Of a stretch of 64,000 bases of DNA, positions 1-11,620 are shown one piece after another. Position numbers and translations under genes: made by a program. A model generated the notes under the pieces. The model ran no database searches, was not told the DNA's origin, and saw only the letters and a program-made list of their open reading frames with translations. The DNA lies in the NCBI RefSeq assembly GCF_910589235.1, contig NC_060957.1, positions 4,820,398-4,884,397 of the forward strand, in the 5' to 3' direction. Positions within the stretch are counted from its first letter, which is position 1. Each line of letters begins with the position of its first letter. Source of the DNA: Vespa crabro. Taxonomy: Eukaryota; Arthropoda; Insecta; Hymenoptera; Vespidae.

Positions 1-1025
1 GCACAATCCTGTTACTAATGTGCAGTGCGTCATCTCGAAATATCTTTCTAAGAATGCTATTGGGTTGTACCTTGCGGACTTATAAAATTAATTGAATTTA
101 CGATGATCATTATAAATTTCTAATCAAACATATCGAATTTATTGAAGAAATAAATATACGTGTATATTTATTACATATAATAATATCGAATAATGATGAA
201 TGAATAATTGAGAATACATTTAAAATTCGTTTTCTTTTCAAACGAAATTCTTCATGGTTGGACTAAGGTTGTAAAAGATCTACGCCAACCGATGACGTCA
301 GATGCTTGCTTGGGATCAATCGGAAAGTCAAGTCGCGATAATTGCAACAATCGCGCAGATATATTACGAGCGGACTCATCGCTCATTCACTTTTAGTTGA
401 TTCATGTCTGGTTTTTTTTTCTTTCTCTCCTTTCTCTCTTTTATGTAATGCAACTTAAAATACATTTTCATAAACAAATTTTACTTTAACAGAAATTGAT
501 AGGACAAGCTAATAAACAAATAGGATTGTTAAAATTGCAGATGCATCATGACGCAATATTAATCCATTTAACGATCATAAAGATCATCGTGGGAGCGTCA
601 AACTTTTTCAATACCCACATTCGATGAACGTTTCATTGGTATTTCGAATCGAGTTAGCAAAGAGAAGAAAAATTAATCGTTTAACGGGGACACAATAATT
701 GGCAAACCGACGGTTAACGTAGCTCGCTAAATCATTAATTATCTCTGGAAGCGAACCTTTTACCCTTATGAAATACGTATAAACTTATACGATTCTGACT
801 GATCGAAGTGTTCTATAAAATGTAATAAATAAAACATCCGTAGACAAGCGCGACATTTTAAACTCGCTGAGTATATTGAATCGATACATACTTTTCTTTT
901 TATGCTTTACCTTCGAGTTTTGCATTAAGAATTATGGATCTTGATCGAGTTATTCGAGGAAAATCAATTCGTTCCTTCGATAAAATTAATCTGGGAAACT
1001 GAACGAATCGGTTTCTTTATTTCAG
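1..1025 (+). other. AT-rich flank or 5' intron of the LDLa-repeat gene
   Basis: No exon could be supported here. The stretch ends in a good acceptor (a pyrimidine run followed by cag at 1023-1025) directly before the ATG at 1026, so a 5' UTR or coding exon should lie upstream, inside or outside the window. A palindromic CRE-like site (tgacgtca) lies near 294. A 62-codon frame at 208-396 has no recognisable protein features and is probably chance. Confidence 0.4.
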
Positions 1026-4000
1026 ATGGAGAATCAAGGCTTCGAAGGAGAGCAATGTCGCAATAACGGAAGCAGTTATTTTATTCACACAAATTCCGCG
1101 ATACATCCTGACGTTCACGTTTACGAGGACATCGGTCCAAGTCGTGAAGAATTCTGTAGAATTTCTTCCGGTTTCCTCGAAGAGTCAGCTCGTTCGAAAG
1201 TCGAACAGAATGGTCGTTCATTTATAACTTCGAACTTTAAGAACGACGCGACTGAAGGAATTCGATCGGAATCTTCTCAGTCGATTTATTTCCAACGAAA
1301 TTTAACGTTGCCTTTTCGCCGAGGACTTTTATCGTCAACTTCGTCTCCTTCGACGAGTTACTCCATATGGGAAAAGAGATGGAAAAGTAGTAAAGAAAAG
1401 AAAGATTGTTCGTTAGAGAGAAATCTTTTTGATAATCCACGTTCACGGGAGGATAATGGGAATAAAAATAGTGCATTATCGAGATTGCGAGAAGAAGATC
1501 ATGTCAGGGCAAACGAAAAAGGCAGGAGAAAGGACTATAAACATTGTAAAAATAAAGGTAACTCTGTGAATTCTGAGAGTCAGGAGAAGGTAAATGCGAA
1601 TGATGAGAAAGGTAAAGAATCATCATGCTCGTGTCTATCGAACGAAACAATCCTTTTCCAACACAGTGACAAGTTCCTTCCGCTTTGTCACTCATTGTGC
1701 AAGACTACCGAAGAATCCACGGAGTTTACGAGACAAAATTCTTCTTCCATTGCGATATTTTCGATCTCAGAGAAGGTTCAACAGCAAAAGCAAGAGCAAT
1801 ATCATCATCGTCATCATCACGAGCAGCAGCACTTACCATCGAGAGCACTCGAATACCTGCAGTACGATAGAAACGACGTTGAAACGAAGCTTGCCCACGT
1901 GTTGGAAACTAACGAAGATAAGGCGCTCATTATATCGAAGAGAAGTCAACCAAATATGAGAATAAATTCGATTTACACGCAAGATCATTGGTATGCTAAG
2001 GAAGCTCCAATATTTTTCACGGATCTTAAGGAATCAAGTACTTTTCAGGTGAGCGATATACCTTAATTTCGTTGAAGAATTTTTATAAAATTTACATTTA
2101 TTATTGACTTATTTATAAATTCTTCATATCTCTCTTAATGGTCTTTTTATATTAGCTTATATTTTTAGAAGTAACTATCGATTGTCGTTGATAAAACAGT
2201 TTAATAAAGTCAATTAACTGTAGAAAACAAAATAGAAAAATGGACAGGTAACAATGCAACCATTTCAACATATGGAAGTGTTCCCAAGTAATGCACCATT
2301 TCTGTAGAAACTTGGAATTAGTTCGATAATTCACCGCCGTGTGGCGCAAAGTGGATATGTCATTCTCGAAAGCAAAATGGTTTCTATATGGAATAAGTTC
2401 TAGCTTGTCGGGAAGCAAAGCATACTTACCTGGCGCAGAGGTTACCGTGATCAAGAAGGCGGTTCCTCCAGGGCGAGGCTTTTCCATTGCACTTCGGTTA
2501 GGCTGACCCTTGCGAATATCCCTAATGTGGATATCTCGGGCGTATAATTTTTGGTAGTCGGGACTGCGTTCGCGCTGTCCCGGATAATAAAATATCTAAA
2601 AATAGTCGTTAAACTTTAAGAAAAATACTACCAAATCACAGACGCGCATCTGATATGTAATATCAACTATATATTCATGGTCTTTATGACTTTTTCTTCA
2701 GATTTTTTAATAGAGTTCAAAAATCTCTCTTATTAATATATAAACCTTTCTTCTTGGTAATAAGAGGAAAGGTTTTTGGTTTATTCATTTTATTTCTTCC
2801 TTGAATTAGATCCCGTGTAGTAGTAGTAGCTATATTTATACTTCTTCAGACTTCTCGCATGGCAAAAAGCGGGGTTAATTAATTACAGTTTTGAAAGCGA
2901 TCTCTCTATGTCTACTACTTATTACTTTCTTGATCATTGCACAAAGCTGACTCTGTGCTTTTATGAATCGACGCTCTGTTATTATCGATAACAAATTACG
3001 GTTAGTAATATGCTTGGATAATTCTTTTCAATCATCTTTGGTTATTAATGAATAGTACGCAGTATTTTTAGAGTGTTTTATATTTAATCAAGATATCTTC
3101 TTTCCCGTTTACATTTCTTGAGGATAAATTAGTTTTAGTATGAATAACGAAGAGATTTAAGGGTCTCGTGGCTTCTATGTCACGTGTTACGAGGATTGCA
3201 TTTAGTACATTACCATCAAGCATAAAAGTGGTTTATAGTGTTACATCAGTATTGCACACGTGCATGGTTCTCGTGCCAAGTCTTACTAATGGCACAGCAG
3301 GAGATTTTCTGGAAGGCTTGTCGAGCTTTGATAAACAAATTATTATCTGCCATTTAATTGCTATCCTCAAAGCCATTTCTCACGTATTAAGGACGTCTAG
3401 AAGACGAAATCATCTATTGTTTATTAATTATCACCTATTACTTATTAACATAATTAACGTATGTTTTTTGGACAATGTCCATGTAACATGCTAATTATAA
3501 TAATTAGTAATATCCATACTTAATTAATTAATGAAAAAAAATATAAAATCATTACACATACGTGTGTATCAGTTTCGATAAAAAAAATTGGTAAACAAAT
3601 TGAGTTAAAGAAAAATAAAAACAATAAAAAATAAATATATATATATATATATGTACATATAAATGTGTGTGTATATATATATATATACAGGTATTATCCT
3701 ATAAAGTCAATGCCGTGTGCTTGCACGGTTTCAGTCTGTAAAACACATGCGACGGCCATCCGGTCGATTCTTGACCGAAGAAGATGTGGCCGCTTTAGAC
3801 TGCTCTTTGCTCGCAAAGAAACGAAACGGAGCGGAAGTGGAAAATATCTATCTATAGCCAGACAGAAGTGTGGGCTGTGCGTCTGGCGCTCCAAAAGTGC
3901 GTCGGCTCATCGACGGCGGTGCAAAACTTAAATGTTCATCGGCTCGCTCGTGTACATTTTATACGATGTTGAAAGTGTTAATCGAAGTTTGGAAATACTT

Positions 4001-4253
4001 GGCCGATTTCGATAATTAAGAAACGATCTAAAGAAAAAAAATAAAAAAGCAAAAGAAAAATCTAAAAAAGCAAGTGTAATCTTTGTCAAAATATCGTGTG
4101 AATTTGTAGTTGGGGAAAGAATGCAGTATCGATGGCCGAGCTCAAGGTGCAATATATATACATATATTTGTATTTTGGTATTATACATATTATACAAGTT
4201 TTGGTTTATATGTTTTATAATAATACTATTTCGTCATTCACATTAATTTATTA

Positions 4254-4293
<40 letters not shown>

Positions 4294-6245
4294 TATATAT
4301 ATATTTGTATTTCGATATTATACATATTATACAAGTTTTGGTTTATACGTTTTATAATAATATTGTTTCATCATTCACATTAATTCATTAATTCATTCGT
4401 TATTTCATTTTTTCCCTTTTTTATTATTTCAGAGGGCTTATTCCCTCCCAGTACGAATGCAAACTCCTACTTCGCAAAATCGGGTTAACTTACGAAAAAG
4501 CGTCCGTGGCGAACCACCACCGGATCCAGCAAGACTTCACAAACATCATCGCGGATGGACGTTACATCTTGCACGACCACTCGAAGGATCTGGCTGCAAT
4601 AGATCTTTGATCTTCTTATTGGTCCTTTTATTGATACTTCTCGGAGTAGGCGCTGGTGCTCTTTATATCGTCTTCGGTTAGTTCGATTATCTTTTAGTAA
4701 ATACATTATTTTGTTATTAACACGTACTTACGTCAAACGATAAGAATGCTCTTCTTATTGATCGGCATGCGTTATTAATATCTTCTATACTTAAAAGAAA
4801 GAAAGAAAGAAAGGAAAAAAACAAAAAGATAAAGAAAATACATGGTAAGTCCACGCTGTGATTCGACGAAGCGTACCAATTGCTTGTACGAGATGAATTT
4901 AACCGCTGGGTCAACAGAACATTTCCTTTAACTACCTCTCCTCTTGTTTGTTTCCTTTTTTTCGTCTTGAACGCGTGATCAAATTAAAGTACAGTCAGCC
5001 AAAAATATATATTAGATATTTATTTCTTAACTTTGTCATATATATATTCCGAAAAATTTTTAATTTATATCTTAAAGAATAACATATTCTAACTTTTTTC
5101 TCGATTATACTTTTAGAACCGCAAAAACTACAAATTATTCAACTTTATCTGAAATCGTCGAATGGAAACTCATCGATGCAAAACGTCACATCCGAGGAGT
5201 CTTTCAATCAGGTTTTCTCAAACGAATCGAAGAACGTGCCGACGAGAACACCAACGACGAGTACCATTCACATGGCCGATGTATTTTTAAACGTCGACCT
5301 GTCGTTCTCCGATGATACTCCATCGCTGATCACGAAAACGGAAACGGAAGCATCGAACATTGTGCATGCGAATACTAATTCAACGAGATATTGCGATGAC
5401 TGCTTGAGTGGAGAGGTCTGCGTTGGTTTGGTAGATGAAGAAGTGCCTATTTGTAGAATCGGTTTAGATCCTGAAGATCCAACAGGATGTGCTGGTCTGT
5501 GTATTATCAACAAGCAAAGATGTCATCGTCTTGACATCGATGCTTTTAGGTACACATAAAAAAAATTTTTTCGAAATTAAACGTTTTTTTAATTTGATCG
5601 TTAATTTGACTAAGAAAAAATATACACGTCGATCTATTTATATTTTTATACGTATTTTCTTTTTTTAAATTTTTTTTTTGTATTTTTTTTTATTTTCTAT
5701 TTCTTTTCAAAGATGCATAGAGATAGAGCACTACTGTCTAAACGATGAGTGGACTTGCGTGAATACACTTTGTATTCCTATGGAAAAACGTTGCGACGGT
5801 CATATGAACTGTTACGATCACTCTGATGAGTACAATTGCGGTGGGTATAATAAGATATAGCATTGGTTTAAACTCGAATATTTCTCTGTTTCATTTGAAA
5901 ACGTACCGTATTTTACCGTATTACCCCAGTTTCCTTGTTATCTACAAATTTGTCTACTTAATGGCTTGCCTAGTTTTACATTGTTGCTTTGCGAGGCTTC
6001 TGCTCTTCCTATCTTTCATTCCTATGATTCGTCTTATTATAAAATATTACGATATTATTTTCAATTTTTTATGTGATATTTTTTTTTAGATTGCAATTCA
6101 GAGACGCATTTTCAGTGCGGCAACGATACTTCTTGCCTACCATTGGAAAGGAGATGCGATGGTAGAATAGATTGTTGGGATGCTAGCGATGAAATTAATT
6201 GCACCTTAGGTAAGTAATTTTTTTTTAATTCATCGTACATGAAAG

Positions 6246-6322
<77 letters not shown>

Positions 6323-6595
6323 ATATATATACATATGATAGATTGTATGCACAAGTTGGCTTTTTTTACGGAGCTTAATTTGGAAATTCGACAAAAATGA
6401 TAATATGTAATCATCAAACTCTCAGATTAGTACTTCGTATAATCACATGTAAGAATAAACGCTTGCGTAGTTTTGTATATAATTAGTATTAACGATGTGT
6501 AACATTGTTGTTACGATATTCGTTATGTTATATCTCGTTGTTCTATTGAAATATAATTTTTTTATCATGTCAAAATAATTGTATACTTTTGATTA

Positions 6596-6641
<46 letters not shown>

Positions 6642-7294
6642 ATATATATACGTACATACATATATATATATATACAATATATATATATATAATTTTTTTT
6701 GTATAGTATATATACATCTTTCATTATGTTTTTTGTTTTCTTCTTCGTAGGTCATAATTTTGGTCGGTGTGAGTACATATCGGTATCTTGAATGCACGAA
6801 AATTTTCACATGTAAATCAATGTAGCACTTGATATAACATTGATATTTAGCTTTTTTTTTGCTTGACCCTATTTAACGGCGATCTAAAGTATAAAATAAC
6901 ATCATGATTAGATATTTATTTATTAAATCATTCAACGATAATTAACAAGTAATATTCCTCTTAGCTTGCCCATTGGAAAGCGAATTTACGTGCAGTAACG
7001 GGCAATGTATATTAAGGGCTCGATTTTGCGATGGATTGGTCGATTGTGCCGATGGATCGGACGAGCCACATGGATGCGAGGGTCGATGCAATAAGCATGA
7101 ATTCACATGCCAGTAAATTTATATCTCGTTTGTTTATAAAAAAAAATTTTCTTCTATATCCCACACAGTTCTTATCTAAGTTTTATATTTCTTTCAGAAA
7201 TAATAGATGCATTGCAAAAGGTGCAAAATGTAATGGAATTGATGATTGCGGAGACTATAGTGATGAAAGACATTGCAAAGATCATGTTATGTAG
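1026..7294 (+). CDS. Type II transmembrane protein with four LDL-receptor class A domains
   Basis: Seven exons join in phase: 1026-2048, 4433-4676, 5117-5549, 5713-5840, 6090-6209, 6965-7112 and 7198-7294, giving 730 residues and a TAG stop. Residues 1-341 (exon 1) are polar, charged and Ser-rich with a His-rich patch near 1804-1830, probably a disordered cytoplasmic part. Residues about 399-422 are one hydrophobic segment (SLIFLLVLLLILLGVGAG) preceded by basic residues, which predicts a type II topology. Outside lie an S/T-rich stalk with NxS/T sites, a Cys-rich stretch (about 500-565), and four LDLa modules, each with six Cys and the RCDG..DC.D.SDE..C type of calcium-binding end. No protease, frizzled or other catalytic domain follows. 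LDLa modules bind ligands through calcium-held acidic loops; the ligand here is unknown. Corin-like proteins have a similar start, but this one stops after the LDLa set. The link between exon 1 and exon 2 is the least certain part. An AATAAA lies at 7464. Confidence 0.75.
2422..2583 (+). ncRNA. snRNA:U1: U1 spliceosomal snRNA
   Basis: This is a full-length U1 small nuclear RNA, the RNA that pairs with 5' splice sites. The 5' end reads ATACTTACCTGG, exactly the splice-site-pairing end. Stem-loop I has a loop GATCAAGAAGG (the U1-70K site, one base from the common GATCACGAAGG). Stem-loop II carries ATTGCACTTCG (the U1A-type site). The Sm site is AATTTTTGG near 2548, followed by a closing hairpin with arms CGGGAC and GTCCCG. 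The length of about 162 nt fits the family's 164 or so. No disabling change is visible, so it looks like a working copy. The snRNA promoter element expected 40-60 bases upstream would fall around 2360-2380; I cannot confirm its sequence. The gene lies in the sense direction inside the intron of the LDLa-repeat gene. Confidence 0.96.
3700..4146 (+). promoter_or_regulatory. Possible alternative promoter and first exon of the LDLa-repeat gene
   Basis: Within an otherwise AT-rich intron, 3700-3950 is clearly richer in G and C with many CG dinucleotides. Further on, an ATG at 4132 opens a five-codon frame (MAELK) that ends at 4146 before gtgcaa, and this end is phase 0, exactly what exon 2 at 4433 requires. 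A transcript starting here would give a protein of about 394 residues that lacks the 341-residue cytoplasmic part but keeps the membrane segment and all LDLa modules. The donor is not a strong one, so this rests on phase and composition only. Confidence 0.4.
4162..4395 (+). repeat. Diverged direct duplication around an (AT)n tract
   Basis: A unit of about 97 bases (4162-4258) recurs at 4299-4395 with few changes; both copies contain attatacatattatacaag and end in a similar cattcacattaat stretch. An (AT)n run separates them. The second copy reaches to within 40 bases of the acceptor of exon 2. Confidence 0.85.
6255..6695. repeat. Two (AT)n microsatellites in an LDLa-gene intron
   Basis: Long alternating AT runs at about 6255-6333 and 6599-6695, with TG and TACA interruptions. 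Both lie in the intron between the second and third LDLa exons. Similar tracts occur at 8291-8372 (Ars2 alternative-exon region) and 11571-11645 (Ars2 intron). Confidence 0.9.
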
Positions 7295-7910
7295 CATTTA
7301 TAAATTATGAAAAAATTTACAATGAGCAAGAAAAAGTTATGATACATATACAGTATTTTATATACAAATAATTATATATGTATGTAACGTGTATATATAT
7401 ACACACACACACACGTCTTGTATAGATAGTATAATAATCATGAACGGATAATGAATATTATTAAATAAAAGAGTACTAATTACTTCACAATAAGTTTATT
7501 TGTAAATTCCAATTTTTACATAAGAGACTAATTATTTCATATTTGTCATTATTACATAAATATAATCAGGAATATTTGTATTATGCATGTATTGCAAAAA
7601 AAATATTTATTTAATCAGTTGTTTTAATTTTAAAAATATATGATCAGAATCATAATCATAATTTTGTTCTATGTATTTATATATTATTACCAATGATTAA
7701 AACATTAAATACTGGTACTTCCGTATGTGCTATATTATTAATATTTAAGCATTTTTTAATACAAGATGCTTTATGAATTTTCGAAGCCCGATTAAATAAG
7801 CTTCTCGTGTTAATGTATTTTACTATAATTCTTAATATCGTTATTATATATACAGACATTAAATATGCACACTTGCATTTGGATGTTTCATTGTTGAACA
7901 AGTGAACCCC
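7295..7910. terminator. Convergent 3' ends of the LDLa-repeat gene and Ars2
   Basis: The two genes run tail to tail and only 616 bases separate their stop codons. On the plus strand AATAAA lies at 7464-7469. On the minus strand AATAAA (TTTATT on the plus strand) lies at 7606-7611 and again at 7495-7500. If the second minus-strand signal is used, the two 3' UTRs nearly touch or overlap. The rest is AT-rich with a short (AC)n near 7398. Confidence 0.6.
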
Positions 7911-8289
7911 TTATAAAAATTCGTCTGGTTCACGTGGGGCATCAAGGTCTCGATAATGAATGACAGGTCGGAAATCTCCTCCACCGCCACTGTAATAGTG
8001 AGTATTAGTTTAGTCATTTAATTATAAATAAACAAAAACTGTAGAATGTGGCATAGAAATTTATGTTGTAATAGCAATATTTATATATATATATATATAT
8101 GATTGTATTTGTATTTCGATGACCAACCAGCATAGGAAACAAATGGAAATGGGTTTAGAATAAAATCACAAATAATTAATAACAAATAGTTTTATTTTGT
8201 TGGTCACATATAGTTACAGCATCGATTGATCCTAGTATTCATTTGAAGTAAATAAAAATTTTGTAATTTATTTTCTTCATTTGGAAAAA

Positions 8290-8363
<74 letters not shown>

Positions 8364-11300
8364 TACATATACATATTTTTACGAATATTTGGATCTCGAT
8401 GCATTTTTAAAATAAGAGTAAATAAAAATATAAAAAAAAATAGTTGTGCTGATTTTGTAACACATTAGTTTTACAAATGAATTTATACTGAGAATTGCAA
8501 ATGGCAGTGAACAATTTTTGTATTTCTATTTTCTTTTTTCTTTTTTTTTTTTTAGCGATATTGTGTTACATAATCCAGATATAAATCTGTTGGCACAAAA
8601 GACCAGACATTTTAAAAAATTTTATTTTATTAATGCAAGAATCAAATGGAATTAAATAAACTTAGAAAATGTCCATGCCCATCTAGTCCAAGTCATTATA
8701 ATTAATAATAGTTCTTGAAGTTGAATCTGCGGCGACCCTGGAAACATTGTTTTTACTCTTTTCAAAATGTTCCTATTTTGATTGAATTAAAATATCACCT
8801 GAATATATACTATATTTAATACGTAAATATATACTATATTTAAGTGTTTCATTTGTTCGACATAATATTTTTTAATAAATTGCGCAAATGCTATATATAG
8901 GAGAAAGAGATTAAAAAGATTTGCGAGTTAGAAATATAAAACAAGACAACATACAAAAATATCGAAAGATGAGGAAATCTGTATAATAGAGAAATTCATG
9001 TCTTACCTTCCTCTGTTAAAACCACCACGACTGGGACGAGGCATTCCAAATCCTCCGCCAAATCCGCCACCGTAGCCGGAGCCATAACCTCCTCTGCCTC
9101 CTCCGTAACCAGCTCCATAACTTCCAAATCTGAAGACAAAGAATAAAGGAATTTCGAAATATATAATATGCTTATAATTTTTTTTAACATTATAGTTATT
9201 ACGATAAAAGTGTCACTTCAATTTTACTTACGTTGTACAACCGTATGGATTAAAACCTTCACGTGGTCCTTCCCTAGGCGATACTTTATTGCCAGGATGT
9301 TCTGGAAGCTGTGGTCGTTTTGGATCTTTCAGATAATTATTAAAATATTCTGCTTCAGTCATAACTTCGTTAACTTTCTCTGCGTGTTTATTGAATATAT
9401 GTTTACGGATAAAATCAGGTCCCTTGAATTTTTTTCCACTGAGAGGACACAACCATTTATCTTTCGATAATTCTTGCGTGTTCGCTTGCACAAATTTTTC
9501 AACTTCACTATATGTCATCGAGTTAAGGAAAATATTTGTGAACCAAAGATATTACGGTGATCTATTTCTTTCCTTACTAAAATTATCAGACTATAGTCAT
9601 CCGACAAAATTCTGTTTGAATTAATAACGCTAGATGAACGTAGTATATCTTAATATCTTTATGGCAATCAACGTTATCTTGGCATATATTCACTTTGTTC
9701 TATATTAATCCTTTAGGGATATGTTTGATCTCAGCACAGTTATAATTCAAAGCTACAATTTTTACCTTTTAATCAAAATAAAATTATTAATATATAGACA
9801 GTTAAAAAGATGTAATAATACTCATATAATTAAATAAATTTTTGTTAATCATTGTGGCCATTGTACCATTCGATAGAAAATAATTCTCAATAATATATTA
9901 CTTATATATCCGATAAAAATATTACTAGAAGGTTAATTTTACATAACTTAAATAAGAAACCAATAATTTTGTATAATACGACAAAGTATCAAATGTTACA
10001 TTTTGAGATTATAACGAAAGAAATAATCTTTCTGTAATAAAATAAAAAAAGGATACGCATCGGCATTTTTAGCACCAAGTTTATCAAATTCTTCTGTTGA
10101 CAAAGTCGCAACAGGTTGTAGGAAAGCAGCCATTTTAGTTTCAAAATTACGACAGTATTCTTGCAATTCGGTACTAGTCACCTTAGCTGTGGGTGGAGAA
10201 CCTCTAACGTGCATTATTCCACATCTATTCGGCATTTCATCTTCATTGGGATATTCACAATGATTGTAATAATCTACCGAATGAACTACTCGTAAATATA
10301 ATACCAATCTATCTAGTACCTAAAAATAAAACTAAGTATATATCTTTGTGATCGAAGTGTAATAAGGTAATCATTAAATTTTTATATAGGTAAAAATGTC
10401 ATTACTTTAATTAAGGATGGGTCTCTCTCAATCGGTCCATCTCCATCTCCTCCTAATTGACCTTCCTCTTGGTCACCGGACATACCTAACAATTCTTCTT
10501 CTTCTGCTGATGCCTCCTCTATCAAATAATCCGTTATATTTTTCAATACTGGATTTTTCGAAGACAATCCAAAAGCCTAAAAACGTACGGTTTCATATAG
10601 TTTCGTGATCAGAAAATTAAGTTATAAAATAATCGAACATAGAAAATAACAAAAAAGAAAAACTTTTGACGACTTACAGCTTGTTCAACTTCACTTTGAG
10701 ATGTTGTATTTTCTTTATTATCATCGTTTTGTTTGTTCGAATTTTCTTCTTTTTTTTCTTCATTCCACAATCCTACACGATTATCTAAATTATGAACAAT
10801 CTTTGCGCTAAGCTTAATGTCATGTCTAATTATTTGCTTGTGAGAGGTAATTCCATTTATTCTACGAATACGACGTGACAGATCTCTGTTTACAATAGCG
10901 CCTAATTCACAATCTCTTAGCTGCTCCAAAATAAATAATATCCGTAAATATATGTATACATATATATACAGTACATTCTTAAGTATAAAATAATAAGGAA
11001 CTAATTGTATATATTATACTTACTCGTATATTGTTTAAACTCCAACAGATTTCTTTTATATTAACTTGTCTTTCAAATGAGACCCAACCACGTCGAAACC
11101 ATCGTCTTTCCGGTTGCGGATCGGCTATTGCAACCCGTAAGAAACCAGGAAAACGCTTACACATCTAATAAAATATCCAATTATGACTAATAATTTGGTC
11201 GAAATAATCAACAACAACAAGAAAAAATAATAACAAAAGTAATAATAATTTTTAATTAAAATATATATCTAACCGCTTCGACTTCGGCTTTTGTAATAGT

Positions 11301-11557
11301 TGGTGCCAAATTTCGGAGAAAGATACTACTAGTTTTATGAAGTGCCCTAGGTTCCTTTTCTTTATCTTCACTGGCTAAATCAATAACAGCCTCTGGCTCA
11401 ATTGCAGGTTTTTTAGTTTCTATCGAGTCAACTTGCTCTGTTTTTATTTCTTCCTTTTCTTGTTTGATACCTCCATCCTCATTATTATCATTAACGACAT
11501 CTGTCTTTTCATTTTCGGCTGAGTAAAAACAATTAAAAATATGTAAAAATTTTATAA

Positions 11558-11620
<63 letters not shown>

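Larger units (their letters stand above)
2049..4432 (+). other. Large first intron of the LDLa-repeat gene, host of U1 snRNA
   Basis: The intron begins gtgagc at 2049 and ends in a pyrimidine-rich acceptor at 4431-4432, and both sides are phase 0. It holds the U1 snRNA gene, a more GC-rich block at about 3700-3950 that may be an alternative promoter, an (AT)n tract near 3634-3690, and a duplicated block just before exon 2. The open frame at 3168-3494 on the plus strand has no recognisable protein features. Confidence 0.6.

Noticed and set aside
2152..2487. 111-codon minus-strand frame over the U1 gene
   Set aside because: It lies antisense to the U1 snRNA, which fully explains the conserved-looking sequence.
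3168..3494. 108-codon frame in the first LDLa-gene intron
   Set aside because: No recognisable protein pattern, an AT-rich tail, and no splice phase support.
8683..8737. Reading the extra Ars2 exon as GRRRFNFKNYY
   Set aside because: The frame looks attractive after an Arg/Gly-rich exon, but the upstream exon leaves two bases of a codon, so splicing gives the RVAAD... frame instead.
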